From Leucothrix mucor (GTDB lineage: Bacteria > Pseudomonadota > Gammaproteobacteria > Thiotrichales > Thiotrichaceae), in contig DQUJ01000127.1 of NCBI GenBank assembly GCA_015662325.1, positions 1 through 10,966 on the forward strand: a stretch of 10,966 nucleotides of DNA. Reading direction: 5' to 3'. Under the pieces are notes generated by a model. It worked only from the letters and a program-made list of their open reading frames with translations. It was not told the DNA's origin and made no database searches. A program made the translations under genes and the position numbers. Positions 1 to 6,303 of the stretch are shown here, one piece after another. How positions within the stretch are numbered: the first letter of the stretch is position 1; every line of letters starts with the position of its first letter.

Positions 1-2
1 AA

Positions 3-272
3 GGTGCTGGAATTGCCTTGAAATCTTATCTGGAAGTGGCAGAAGATATTAAACAAAAACGATTAGTGATTGTACTGGAAGAATTTATGCCAGACTTTAT
101 TAAGGGTAGAACTTCAGATAATACCAGCAATAAGCCATCACAGAATTTATTCAATAGCGCAGACCTGCATGTGGTGTATCCGAGTCGGCAACACCAACCC
201 AAAAGAGTAAAGGCATTTATTGAAGCTTTGTTGGTTTATTTTAAAGCACTTGAAAAAGGCGGCAGCATGTAA
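3..272 (+). CDS. LysR-family transcriptional regulator, C-terminal part (5' end outside window)
   Basis: The frame is open from the first full codon (GGT at 3) to TAA at 270-272, so this is the 3' end of a longer gene. The visible part, 89 residues, begins G-A-G-I-A-L, matching the end of the LysR effector-binding domain. It continues with the typical pattern of a basic residue plus leucine ahead of V-L-E-E-F (the family's 'GRLV-VL-P' region) and ends with V-Y-P-S-R then K-R-V-K-A-F-I-E, the strand and last helix of that domain. In known LysR proteins this domain binds a small inducer and controls DNA binding by an N-terminal helix-turn-helix, which lies outside the window. The segment between the two motifs (about residues 30-50 of the fragment) is polar and longer than usual. 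The target genes and inducer cannot be deduced. The TTG at 18 is an internal codon, not a start. Confidence 0.85.
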   Translation, partial: GAGIALKSYLEVAEDIKQKRLVIVLEEFMPDFIKGRTSDNTSNKPSQNLFNSADLHVVYPSRQHQPKRVKAFIEALLVYFKALEKGGSM

Positions 273-295
273 ACGCGGGTTGTAAGATGGTTTCT

Positions 296-376
296 ATGCC
301 TCGTCTCCCTCGTTTTGTATTAGCTGGTCATCCACAGCATGTGATCAAGAAGAAAGGATCGTACAAATCGATATGT
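296..376 (+). pseudogene. N-terminal remnant of a REP-associated tyrosine transposase (IS200/IS605-like)
   Basis: Starting at ATG 296, the first 17 codons read M-P-R-L-P-R-F-V-L-A-G-H-P-Q-H-V-I, very close to the start of REP-associated tyrosine transposases (Y1_Tnp family), which commonly open 'MPR-PR--LPG-P-HV-QRG'. After about position 346 the similarity stops: the expected R-G-N-N-R segment is replaced by K-K-K-G-S-Y, and the frame then stops at TAA inside 'atgtaac' or runs on into the tRNA gene. None of the catalytic motifs (HxH-like, tyrosine) are present, so this is a dead fragment. It lies between a LysR gene and a tRNA gene, a usual place for mobile-element debris. The end coordinate is approximate. 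The assignment rests on a short stretch, so chance similarity is possible. Confidence 0.5.
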
Positions 377-404
377 AACTATTCCACTTTGTTTTATAAG
401 TTAA

Positions 405-481
405 TGGCGCACCTGGCTGGATTCGAACCAGCTACCTTCGGCTTCGGAGGCCAACACTCTATCCAAGTGAGCTACAGGTGC
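405..481 (-). tRNA. tRNA-Arg (anticodon CCG)
   Basis: Read on the minus strand, a 77-nt cloverleaf folds completely. The acceptor stem GCACCTG pairs with CAGGTGC and the D stem GCTC pairs with GAGT. The anticodon stem TTGGC pairs with GCCGA around the loop CTCCGAA. The T stem GCTGG pairs with CCAGC around TTCGAAT. The discriminator is G and a CCA end is encoded (405-407 on plus). The loop places CCG at positions 34-36, which reads the arginine codon CGG. Just upstream is a -10-like TAAAAT and a G+C-rich discriminator (CACGC). A truncated second copy lies 100 bp upstream on the same strand. The gene may also receive read-through from the RNase gene above it, as no strong terminator is visible between them. 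Confidence 0.97.
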
Positions 482-537
482 GTGATGATATTTTAACGGG
501 TTGCCCCCTAGCCTCATTGTTATTTTTATAATGATAC

Positions 538-581
538 GCGCCTTCGGAGGCTTGCACTCTATCCAGATGAGCTACGGGCGC
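538..581 (-). pseudogene. Truncated tRNA-Arg (CCG) copy, 5' half only
   Basis: The minus strand from 581 to 543 matches the 5' half of the intact tRNA-Arg at 32 of 39 positions: acceptor 5' strand GCGCCCG, complete D arm, and the anticodon loop CTCCGAA. The 5' acceptor differs from the intact gene (GCACCTG). After the loop the 3' half is gone: the 3' anticodon strand does not pair, and no T arm follows. The next bases GGCGC-G could be the last five bases of the matching acceptor 3' strand plus discriminator, which would mean an internal deletion of the T arm, but six bases are too few to be sure. The similarity extends about 17 bases above the 5' end, including a -10-like TAGAAT, so the duplication included the promoter. 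It cannot make a functional tRNA. Confidence 0.85.
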
Positions 582-644
582 GTGATGTGCATTCTAACGA
601 ATTTGAGCAGCTAGCTCACCTTTTTATTTCTAGATCTTTTAGAA

Positions 645-2486
645 TTAACTGACACGAAAATTGGCACGCAAATCGGGAATGTTTACAGATTGCACTTGCA
701 CAGTGATGGATTGATCTAGCTCAAGCTTTTCTTGTCCGCGAAGCCGTGGCTCTATTGCCAGTTCGGGTAATATTACCGTGGTATTTCGCTCATTCTGCAT
801 AACAACAATCGCTTCCCCTTGCCATTGTTCACCTTCTTTTTCTTGTTGCTGTTTTAAATACAACATTATCCAGTGCTGTTTAGAGCTACGTTCTGATTTG
901 CGCGCGGCAAACGAGCCTTCATCTGCTAGGCCGATGCGTTCAATTAATGCCTCGCTCTCTAAAAGTGGCTGATCCATTAAAAATGCACGAAGTTGCTGGT
1001 GCACAATTAAATCAAGGTAACGTCTCATAGGGCTTGTCACGCGAGTATAGCAAGGCAAACCAAGACCAAAATGTGCGGCGGGTGCGGTTGTATGGCGCGA
1101 TGCTTTGAAAAAACGCCGATAACCGTAATGCTCCGATAGCTTTTCTGGGTGCTGAATTTCTTCTGGTTCTGGCTGATAAGCGTAGGGAATGGGGATGTTA
1201 TTTTGGGTTGCGAATAACGCCACTGCCTCCCCTGCTGCCAGCATTGCTTCGGTGACAATTTTACGACTGCCACCACGCGAATAAGGACGTAGCGAAATTT
1301 CACCTTTATCATCCACATGGATATTTACTTCAGGCAGGTCTAAGGTCGCGGCATTATTTGCCAAGCGGCGCTGATGGTAACGATCGGTAATCGTATTTAA
1401 ATCCGCAAAGGTGGTATCGAGTTCTTTATCCGCATCCTCATAGGTGGTTCGAGTCACGGCTAATTCAGAAAAGCAGATTTGAATATCCTCTAGCTCGCCC
1501 TCTTCCGTGATGTTAAAGCTAATGGATAATGCGTTGCTTTGTTCCTGTAAACCCAAGCCGAGTTTTTCGGTAATGCCCTTTGGCAGCATGTGAATCGTTT
1601 GGTCGGGCAAGTACACATTGGTGCCACGCGAACGCGCTTCAATATCCAATTCAGAATCGGGGGTTACTAGCGAAGATACATCGGCAATGTGTACCGACAA
1701 ACGATTGCCCTCTAGCGAGATTGCATCATCAGGGTCTTGATTGCCAATATCATCAATGGCCCATGCTGTTAGATGTTTTAGATCACTGCGATTGGTTTCT
1801 AAAGGCTCTGGAATGGCGATTTCTGGGTTCGTCATATTGACACCCAAGCGCCGTGGCCAAGGATTATAGTTTTCTGCCCAATAGCCTAACTTTAACAATA
1901 AAGTATGGGCCGCTTCCTTGTTTTCTTGAATACCGACTGCTTTTAACACGCGGCTATTTTCGCGCTCGCCACAGGCAACTTGTTCCACTTCTACAAGGTG
2001 CGTGTGGTCGCCTTCTTCTATTTGACCTTTTTTTATTCTTTCCAGCAATGAATCCCACGATGCTTGCTGATGTTGTTTTGCGTTACGTTTTTCTTTTTCG
2101 GCGGTGATTAAATCGCTTGAACGTGGCGTAATTAAATCAGTTTCAGCATCTAAATCAAAATACAAATCATCGACGACTAGCATCCAACTCGACCATGCAC
2201 TTTGTGGCGTAAATTCGCCGTATAATAATTCGGCGAGTTCGCTCAGCGGTACGGACTCGCCTTCTAATAGTTCAAGTGTTTCATCTAAGGTATTGAGTGA
2301 TTCTGGCGTATCTAAAGCCAGTGTAGACACATCGCTAATCGGCCCAGAATGTAATAGTTTAATATCTTTATCGCGCACGCGTTTGGTGGTTTTAAAGAAG
2401 ATAATATCTATTTTATCGCTAACATCACTGACGATTGCCGCTTTGCTTTTATAATAGACTAACGCGCCTTTTTTTATTTTTGACAT
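645..2486 (-). CDS. RNase II-family 3'-5' exoribonuclease (RNB domain protein)
   Basis: A 613-aa protein expected to degrade single-stranded RNA from the 3' end, releasing nucleoside monophosphates, in the cytoplasm. Residues 1-230 form an N-terminal region that resembles cold-shock-type domains only loosely. The RNB catalytic domain runs from about 235 to 555. It carries the metal-binding aspartates in the order D245, D251, D253, D254, matching the D201/D207/D209/D210 spacing of E. coli RNase II, and the conserved Y480-T-R-V-T-S-P-M-R-R-Y-L-D492 block. Residues 556-613 look like a short S1-type RNA-binding domain. The length and the short C-terminal end favour an RNase II-like protein over RNase R, which is longer with a basic tail. 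No clear Shine-Dalgarno sequence precedes the ATG; the leader is A-rich with a palindrome at 2501-2526. It follows the permease gene on the same strand after 87 bp. Confidence 0.9.
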   Translation of the reverse strand: MSKIKKGALVYYKSKAAIVSDVSDKIDIIFFKTTKRVRDKDIKLLHSGPISDVSTLALDTPESLNTLDETLELLEGESVPLSELAELLYGEFTPQSAWSSWMLVVDDLYFDLDAETDLITPRSSDLITAEKEKRNAKQHQQASWDSLLERIKKGQIEEGDHTHLVEVEQVACGERENSRVLKAVGIQENKEAAHTLLLKLGYWAENYNPWPRRLGVNMTNPEIAIPEPLETNRSDLKHLTAWAIDDIGNQDPDDAISLEGNRLSVHIADVSSLVTPDSELDIEARSRGTNVYLPDQTIHMLPKGITEKLGLGLQEQSNALSISFNITEEGELEDIQICFSELAVTRTTYEDADKELDTTFADLNTITDRYHQRRLANNAATLDLPEVNIHVDDKGEISLRPYSRGGSRKIVTEAMLAAGEAVALFATQNNIPIPYAYQPEPEEIQHPEKLSEHYGYRRFFKASRHTTAPAAHFGLGLPCYTRVTSPMRRYLDLIVHQQLRAFLMDQPLLESEALIERIGLADEGSFAARKSERSSKQHWIMLYLKQQQEKEGEQWQGEAIVVMQNERNTTVILPELAIEPRLRGQEKLELDQSITVQVQSVNIPDLRANFRVS

Positions 2487-2500
2487 GCAGTTTTTTATTT

Positions 2501-2526
2501 TGAGATTTTTGCACGCAAAGGTCTCA
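2501..2526. repeat. Inverted repeat in the leader/promoter of the RNase gene
   Basis: The arms TGAGA and TCTCA enclose a second pair, TTTGC and GCAAA, separated by a symmetric 2x2 mismatch, giving ten complementary pairs around a two- to four-base centre. It lies 15-40 bases above the RNase start codon and touches the -10-like hexamer at 2526-2531. On the minus strand it is followed by A-runs, not T-runs, so it is not an intrinsic terminator for the permease. It could be an operator or, if transcription starts further up, a 5' RNA hairpin. Confidence 0.5.
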
Positions 2527-2531
2527 TTATA
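2526..2531 (-). promoter_or_regulatory. -10 hexamer candidate for the RNase gene
   Basis: On the minus strand this is an exact TATAAT, which would place the start of transcription near 2519 and give a leader of about 33 nt. No good -35 hexamer is found at 16-18 bp, so an activator or a weak promoter would be implied. It suggests that the RNase gene can be transcribed apart from the permease gene. Confidence 0.3.
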
Positions 2532-2573
2532 AATCTGCTGATTAAGAATGCGCTATGTTAATCCATCTTGAGT

Positions 2574-3707
2574 CTAACTTGAACAACTTTTACCACTACC
2601 ATTACTACCGTCGCCGCTATCACAACCGCCACTTCCACAGCCCCCGCCGCCACCAATTAATTTTGCATTTTTATTAAAGATATATTTAAACGACAAATAA
2701 AGAAGAATCACCGATGATACTTGGGCAATAAAACCGGGATCGTCTTCATGCAAATCCAATATGTTAATTTTCGCCAAGCTTTCTGCAAAAAAACTATCGA
2801 ACATAAAGCCAAATAACACGCTACCGATTAACACGGATAACAAATAAATCACTAACGATGTTTTGCCCAATGTTTTTAATACCACGCTCATGGTAATCGT
2901 ATTCGTTGCAGGGCCTGCTGTTAAAAAGATAAACGCAGCGCCAGGCGAAAAACCAGCGGCAAGCAAGGAAAGCCCTAACGGAATAGAAGCGGTAGCACAC
3001 ACATACAAGGGCATTGAAACCAACAGTACCAACGCGTAATTTATCAGCGGGTTAGAGGAGATATAATCAGACAAGTTCTCTGGCATAAAGGTAACAATTA
3101 ACGCGCCAATGATGATGCCAATTAATAAAGACTTGGCAATATCTTTATAAATATCATCAAACGCATAAGCGATGATTTGCTTGAAGAGTGGTTGCTTGTC
3201 TTCTGCTTTCACCACATTAATATTTAGTGGAATACCCCCCACTGGAAATGGTTTCTTCACAGGCTCTGGCGAGCTAGACTCCTCATCGTTTTCTTTTACA
3301 AAAAACAGAGTTAGCAAACCCGCTATCAGCGCAATCACCACCGAAGAAAACACCCGATAAAGAGTAAACGCCCAGCCGAATACACCATAGGTCGCTAGAA
3401 TAGAGTCCACACCTGTAATCGGTGTCGCAATTAAAAAGGTTTGCGTGGCACTTTTTGATGCGCCACTTTTTCGTAATGCGCTTACAAACGGAATCACGCT
3501 ACAGGAGCATAAAGGCAGCGGGATCCCCAATACAGCGGCTTTGATATTCGCCATAAAATTATGCTGTCCCAAGTGCTTTTTTATAAACGAATCGGGTAAC
3601 AGTAATTTAAACACGCCAGCGATTAATACGCCCACAAGAATAAAGAACGCAATTGAATTTAATAACGCCCAAAAATTGCTTAAAAATTCTAGAAGTAGCT
3701 CTTTCAT
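2574..3707 (-). CDS. SO_0444/DUF318-type permease, predicted heavy-metal (Cu/Zn) efflux transporter
   Basis: A 377-aa polytopic inner-membrane protein with about eight to nine hydrophobic segments (roughly 12-35, 52-75, 88-108, 110-136, 190-208, 220-240, 243-265, 283-303, 326-343). Family signatures are P65-L-C-S-C-S-V-I-P73 in the first half, and V-C237-A-T-A-S-I-P and L-T-A-G-P-A-T-N-T (262-270) in the second half, as in DUF318/ArsP-related permeases. The cytoplasmic loop 137-175 is polar. The last 25 residues are almost all Gly, Ser and Asp with Cys at 357, 362 and 375, a likely soluble metal-binding tail. Members of this family are annotated as Cu/Zn efflux permeases from work on Shewanella SO_0444; the metal here is not shown by sequence. 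The ATG has only a weak AAAAG ribosome site. The promoter region has a candidate Fur-type box. Confidence 0.82.
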   Translation of the reverse strand: MKELLLEFLSNFWALLNSIAFFILVGVLIAGVFKLLLPDSFIKKHLGQHNFMANIKAAVLGIPLPLCSCSVIPFVSALRKSGASKSATQTFLIATPITGVDSILATYGVFGWAFTLYRVFSSVVIALIAGLLTLFFVKENDEESSSPEPVKKPFPVGGIPLNINVVKAEDKQPLFKQIIAYAFDDIYKDIAKSLLIGIIIGALIVTFMPENLSDYISSNPLINYALVLLVSMPLYVCATASIPLGLSLLAAGFSPGAAFIFLTAGPATNTITMSVVLKTLGKTSLVIYLLSVLIGSVLFGFMFDSFFAESLAKINILDLHEDDPGFIAQVSSVILLYLSFKYIFNKNAKLIGGGGGCGSGGCDSGDGSNGSGKSCSS

Positions 3708-3737
3708 TGTCTTTTGATGATAGCAAAACGCCTTATT

Positions 3738-3752
3738 TAATAATAGTTCTCA
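3738..3752 (-). promoter_or_regulatory. Candidate Fur-type operator
   Basis: On the minus strand the 15-mer TGAGAACTATTATTA matches the 7-1-7 Fur consensus TGATAAT-N-ATTATCA at 11 of 14 scored positions. It lies at the predicted transcription start of the permease gene, a position expected for repression. Because the region is A+T-rich, a match of this quality can arise by chance. A Zur-type site is a possible alternative, but the sequence fits Fur better. Confidence 0.4.
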
Positions 3753-3758
3753 TTTTTG

Positions 3759-3786
3759 TTTATAGTGGAAGTTTATTAAAAAACAA
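3759..3786 (-). promoter_or_regulatory. Sigma-70-type promoter for the metal permease
   Basis: On the minus strand TTGTTT (3781-3786) and TATAAA (3759-3764) are separated by 16 bp, giving a predicted start near 3752 and a leader of about 45 nt. The downstream end meets the candidate Fur box at 3738-3752. Confidence 0.4.
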
Positions 3787-3877
3787 ATAATCCATATTGA
3801 AACTATGGTTTAAATTATAATCTTTTTCTCAGTATATCCCGTGTAATCACTCTCTTATCGTAAACAGACCTATTATC

Positions 3878-3906
3878 TTGACTATTAAACAGGGTAAATG
3901 TAATGT
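3878..3906 (+). promoter_or_regulatory. Candidate promoter for the rhodanese gene
   Basis: TTGACT (3878-3883) is followed after 17 bp by TAATGT, or after 15 bp by the better hexamer TGTAAT (3899-3904). The -35 is close to consensus but the -10 choice is ambiguous. Either gives a leader of about 30-35 nt ahead of the ATG at 3945. Confidence 0.35.
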
Positions 3907-3944
3907 CAGTTTATTAATAATTGCTTATATAGGTAGTCTTGCGC

Positions 3945-4313
3945 ATGTTCGGAGTTAAAGAAATTGATGCCAGCGGTTTAAAAGAAATGCTGGATAATGC
4001 AGAAAAAGATGGCAAAAACATTAAACTGTTTGATGTACGTTCTCAGGCAGAATTCGCACAAGGCTTTATTGAAGGCGGCGAATGTATGCCTTTGCATACA
4101 CTTCCTTTAAAAATGAATGAAATGAACGCGGACGACGTTAATGTATTTTACTGTCGCAGCGGCGCACGTTCTGGACAAGCTTGTATGTACCTTTCTCAAA
4201 ATAACGGCGTTGAAGGTATTAACTTACGCGGTGGCATTATTTCGTGGTATCAAGCCGGTTATGACATTATTCGACCAGAAGATAGCAAGCACGCAGATAA
4301 TTCTGCTCAGTGA
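3945..4313 (+). CDS. Single-domain rhodanese (sulfurtransferase)
   Basis: A 122-aa cytoplasmic protein made of one rhodanese domain. Visible motifs are L-F-D30-V-R-S-x-A-E-F (the CDC25/rhodanese entry motif), G-F-I-E-G-G-E-C-M-P-L and the active-site loop C70-R-S-G-A-R75, with C70 as the expected persulfide carrier. The loop is followed by the usual helix, and by L-R-G-G-I-I-S-W near the end. Two further cysteines (C47, C80) are present. Such proteins pass sulfane sulfur between donors and acceptors; the partner is unknown. I place the start at ATG 3945, with AGGT at 3931-3934; a TTG at 3939 in the same frame would add two residues but leaves too little room for the ribosome site. It is divergent from the metal permease, with a shared 237-bp control region, and convergent with the small ORF that follows. 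Confidence 0.9.
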   Translation: MFGVKEIDASGLKEMLDNAEKDGKNIKLFDVRSQAEFAQGFIEGGECMPLHTLPLKMNEMNADDVNVFYCRSGARSGQACMYLSQNNGVEGINLRGGIISWYQAGYDIIRPEDSKHADNSAQ

Positions 4314-4343
4314 TTAATTAGTAAGTGCTTATAGATATTGGGT

Positions 4344-4514
4344 TTAAATTAAGTGCTCTTGGTTAAGCACTCTGGTGAATAACTCATGGCCTTCAGATAT
4401 ATATTCTTTAGAATTTTTCTTAAAGTAGGGTCTTGTCAACTCAGTAATAGCGTTAAAAGCAACACTCCCAACTGATAAACCATTTTCCCTATTAATATAT
4501 ATAAATCCTGCCAT
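4344..4514 (-). CDS. Small ORF, 56 aa, unknown function
   Basis: On the minus strand, ATG at 4512-4514 opens a 56-codon frame ending in TAA at 4344-4346. A strong ribosome site lies just above it (TGAGGTAGGG region, 4521-4530, 6-10 nt from the ATG). The product starts M-A-G-F-I-Y-I-N and ends L-N-Q-E-H-L-I. It has no cysteine, no membrane segment and no signal peptide. It has two stretches likely to form helices (about 18-30 and 36-51), and positive and negative charges are mixed. I do not recognise the family. It fills most of an otherwise empty gap between the rhodanese (convergent, 30 bp between stops) and the phosphofructokinase (divergent). A weak promoter (TTGTGT, then AATAAT) may lie near 4530-4560. 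The good ribosome site and gap position argue for a real gene, but its short length leaves doubt. Confidence 0.55.
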   Translation of the reverse strand: MAGFIYINRENGLSVGSVAFNAITELTRPYFKKNSKEYISEGHELFTRVLNQEHLI

Positions 4515-4635
4515 TTTTTACCCTACCTCATAAAAATTATTAACTGAGCAGAATTTATCACACAAAAAAATGATATGTTTGCTCATATTTAATATAGTCG
4601 CCACACTGATCTACATTTGCCAGACTCCAAGAATT

Positions 4636-4641
4636 TATACT
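4636..4641 (+). promoter_or_regulatory. -10 hexamer candidate for the phosphofructokinase gene
   Basis: TATACT matches the sigma-70 -10 at five of six positions and would start transcription near 4648, just ahead of the ribosome site. No convincing -35 is found at 16-18 bp, so the call is weak. Confidence 0.25.
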
Positions 4642-4651
4642 CTTACTATTT

Positions 4652-4657
4652 AAGGAG
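4652..4657 (+). promoter_or_regulatory. Ribosome binding site that fixes the phosphofructokinase start
   Basis: AAGGAG lies 7 nt ahead of ATG 4665. The frame is open further up to a TTG near 4617, but that has no ribosome site, and the 16 extra residues do not look like the family, so 4665 is the start. Confidence 0.85.
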
Positions 4658-4664
4658 ACAAACT

Positions 4665-5927
4665 ATGTCAGTAAAAAATGCATTTTACGCACAATCAGGC
4701 GGTGTAACTGCCGTTATCAACGCGTCTGCGTGTGGTGTTATCCAAACTGCCAAAAAATTCCCCGATAAGATCGGTACGGTTTATGCAGGCGCAAACGGCA
4801 TCATCGGTGCATTGACCGAAAACCTGATTGATACCAGCAAAGAAAGCGATGAAGACATTGCGGCATTATTGCACACTCCTTCTGGCGCATTCGGCTCTTG
4901 TCGATACAAGATGAAAAGTTTGGAAGAGAACAAAGAAGAATACGATCGTTTGATTGAAGTGTTCAAAGCACACAATATCGGTTACTTCTTCTACAACGGT
5001 GGCGGAGATTCTGCTGACACCTGTTTAAAAGTGTCTCAGTTATCTGAGAAAACAGGCTTCCCTATTCAAGCAATTCACGTGCCCAAGACAGTTGATAATG
5101 ATTTGCCGATCACAGACAACTGCCCAGGTTTTGGTTCTGTTGCTAAATACATTGCAGTTTCTACGCTTGAAGCAAGTTTTGATGTTTCATCAATGGCAGC
5201 AACATCGACTAAGATATTCGTACTCGAAGTTATGGGTCGTCACGCAGGTTGGATTGCAGCTGCAGGCGCATTAGCGAATAACGAAGATAACGATATTCCA
5301 GTGGTTGTACTTTTCCCTGAGATCAAGTTTGATCAAGAGAAGTTCCTTGCATTGGTAGACAGCAAAGTTAAAAGCCACGGTTACTGTAGTATCGTAGTTT
5401 CAGAAGGTGTTGCATGGCCTGACGGACGCTTCCTTGCAGAACAAGGCACGCGCGATGATTTCGGACACGCACAATTAGGTGGAGCGGCGCCTGTTGTTGC
5501 TAACATCATTAAAGATGCATTAGGTTACAAATTCCACTGGGCAGTTGCTGATTACTTGCAACGTGCGGCACGTCACTTAGCGTCTAAATCTGATGTTGAG
5601 CAAGCTTACGCATTAGGCGAAGCTGCAGTTAACATGGCAATGGATGGCAAAAACTCAGTAATGCCAGCTATCATTCGTACCTCTAACAACCCTTACCAAT
5701 GGGAAATTGGCTCAGGTGATTTAAAAGACATCGCTAACGTTGAGAAGATGATGCCAATGGAATACATCTCTGAAGATGGCTTCGATATAACGGATGCTTG
5801 TCGTGAGTACCTTCTACCATTAATCGAAGGCGAGGCTTACCCTCCGTACAAAAACGGATTGCCTGATTACGTTACGTTGAAGAAAGTTTTGGCAGAGAAG
5901 AAATTACCAGAGTTTAAAATGAAGTGA
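4665..5927 (+). CDS. pfp: Pyrophosphate-dependent 6-phosphofructokinase
   Basis: A 420-aa cytoplasmic enzyme of the phosphofructokinase superfamily. It interconverts fructose 6-phosphate and fructose 1,6-bisphosphate, here most likely with pyrophosphate as phosphoryl donor. Key motifs are the N-terminal S-G-G-V-T (11-15) and N111-G-G-G-D-S116, where D115 occupies the place of Gly104 in E. coli ATP-PFK. P140-K-T-V-D-N-D146 follows, with catalytic base D144 and K141 in place of Gly124, then M190-G-R-H-A-G-W196 for substrate binding and S-E-G-V-A-W near 246. The Asp/Lys pair is the established mark of PPi-dependent enzymes. Since that reaction is reversible, one enzyme can serve glycolysis and gluconeogenesis; PPi-PFKs are common in methylotrophic and related gammaproteobacteria. 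The gene stands alone, with an intrinsic terminator 20 bp after its stop, so it is probably monocistronic. Confidence 0.93.
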   Translation: MSVKNAFYAQSGGVTAVINASACGVIQTAKKFPDKIGTVYAGANGIIGALTENLIDTSKESDEDIAALLHTPSGAFGSCRYKMKSLEENKEEYDRLIEVFKAHNIGYFFYNGGGDSADTCLKVSQLSEKTGFPIQAIHVPKTVDNDLPITDNCPGFGSVAKYIAVSTLEASFDVSSMAATSTKIFVLEVMGRHAGWIAAAGALANNEDNDIPVVVLFPEIKFDQEKFLALVDSKVKSHGYCSIVVSEGVAWPDGRFLAEQGTRDDFGHAQLGGAAPVVANIIKDALGYKFHWAVADYLQRAARHLASKSDVEQAYALGEAAVNMAMDGKNSVMPAIIRTSNNPYQWEIGSGDLKDIANVEKMMPMEYISEDGFDITDACREYLLPLIEGEAYPPYKNGLPDYVTLKKVLAEKKLPEFKMK

Positions 5928-5946
5928 TTTAGTATTCATGAGAAAC

Positions 5947-5977
5947 AAAGCCCTGTTACTTGTAACGGGGCTTTTTT
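5947..5977 (+). terminator. Intrinsic terminator after the phosphofructokinase gene
   Basis: The arms AAAGCCCTGTTAC and GTAACGGGGCTTT form a 12-13 bp stem with one G-T wobble and a four-base loop, followed directly by a T-run (5972-5977). This is a textbook Rho-independent terminator and ends the pfp transcript. Confidence 0.93.
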
Positions 5978-6240
5978 ATGCCCAATACATTATTTATAGT
6001 GTCCATTAGTAGCAAGAAAGTAGCAACAGAGTTATCAACAGAAAGAATGACGGGTTATCATAAGTCTCAACCTAGCAATAGATTCACAGAATTATTTACA
6101 GGCTAAATTAAATACTCCCGCTCTTTGCTATAAATCAAATTGACCCTGTTTAAAAAGTACACAAACGTTTATTTTATAAGCAATTTTGTAGATAAACACC
6201 CGTCTAAACCAGACAGGATGCAAGCTTCCCTTAATAAAAG

Positions 6241-6269
6241 TTGTTACACTATTAACTACAAATTATTAC
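6241..6269 (+). promoter_or_regulatory. Candidate promoter for the small membrane protein gene
   Basis: TTGTTA (6241-6246) and TATTAC (6264-6269) are separated by 17 bp, each matching consensus at four of six positions. It would start transcription near 6276, leaving a leader of about 115 nt that contains the two hairpins at 6304-6349. The quality is modest. Confidence 0.3.
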
Positions 6270-6303
6270 TCACTATGTCGTAGGAAGCATGAGGATCAAT
6301 AAT

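Noticed and set aside
287..496. Open frame covering the transposase remnant and the tRNA gene
   Set aside because: The second half is an antisense translation of the tRNA-Arg gene. Only the first codons have meaning, as a transposase fragment.
3939..3944. TTG start for the rhodanese
   Set aside because: It adds only two residues and leaves four bases after AGGT; the ATG at 3945 is preferred.
4352..4371. AGTGCT/AGCACT hairpin as a terminator between the rhodanese and the small ORF
   Set aside because: Only six pairs with an eight-base loop and no T-run on either strand; it falls inside the end of the small ORF.
4617..4664. Earlier TTG start for the phosphofructokinase
   Set aside because: It has no ribosome site and the extra residues do not fit the family, while ATG 4665 has AAGGAG at good spacing.
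6032..6040. DnaA-like 9-mer TTATCAACA
   Set aside because: It has one mismatch to consensus, is isolated and is not linked to a replication gene; likely chance.
6146..6162. LexA-like CTGT...ACA element
   Set aside because: The spacing and the last base do not fit the CTGT-N8-ACAG rule, and no SOS gene is next to it.
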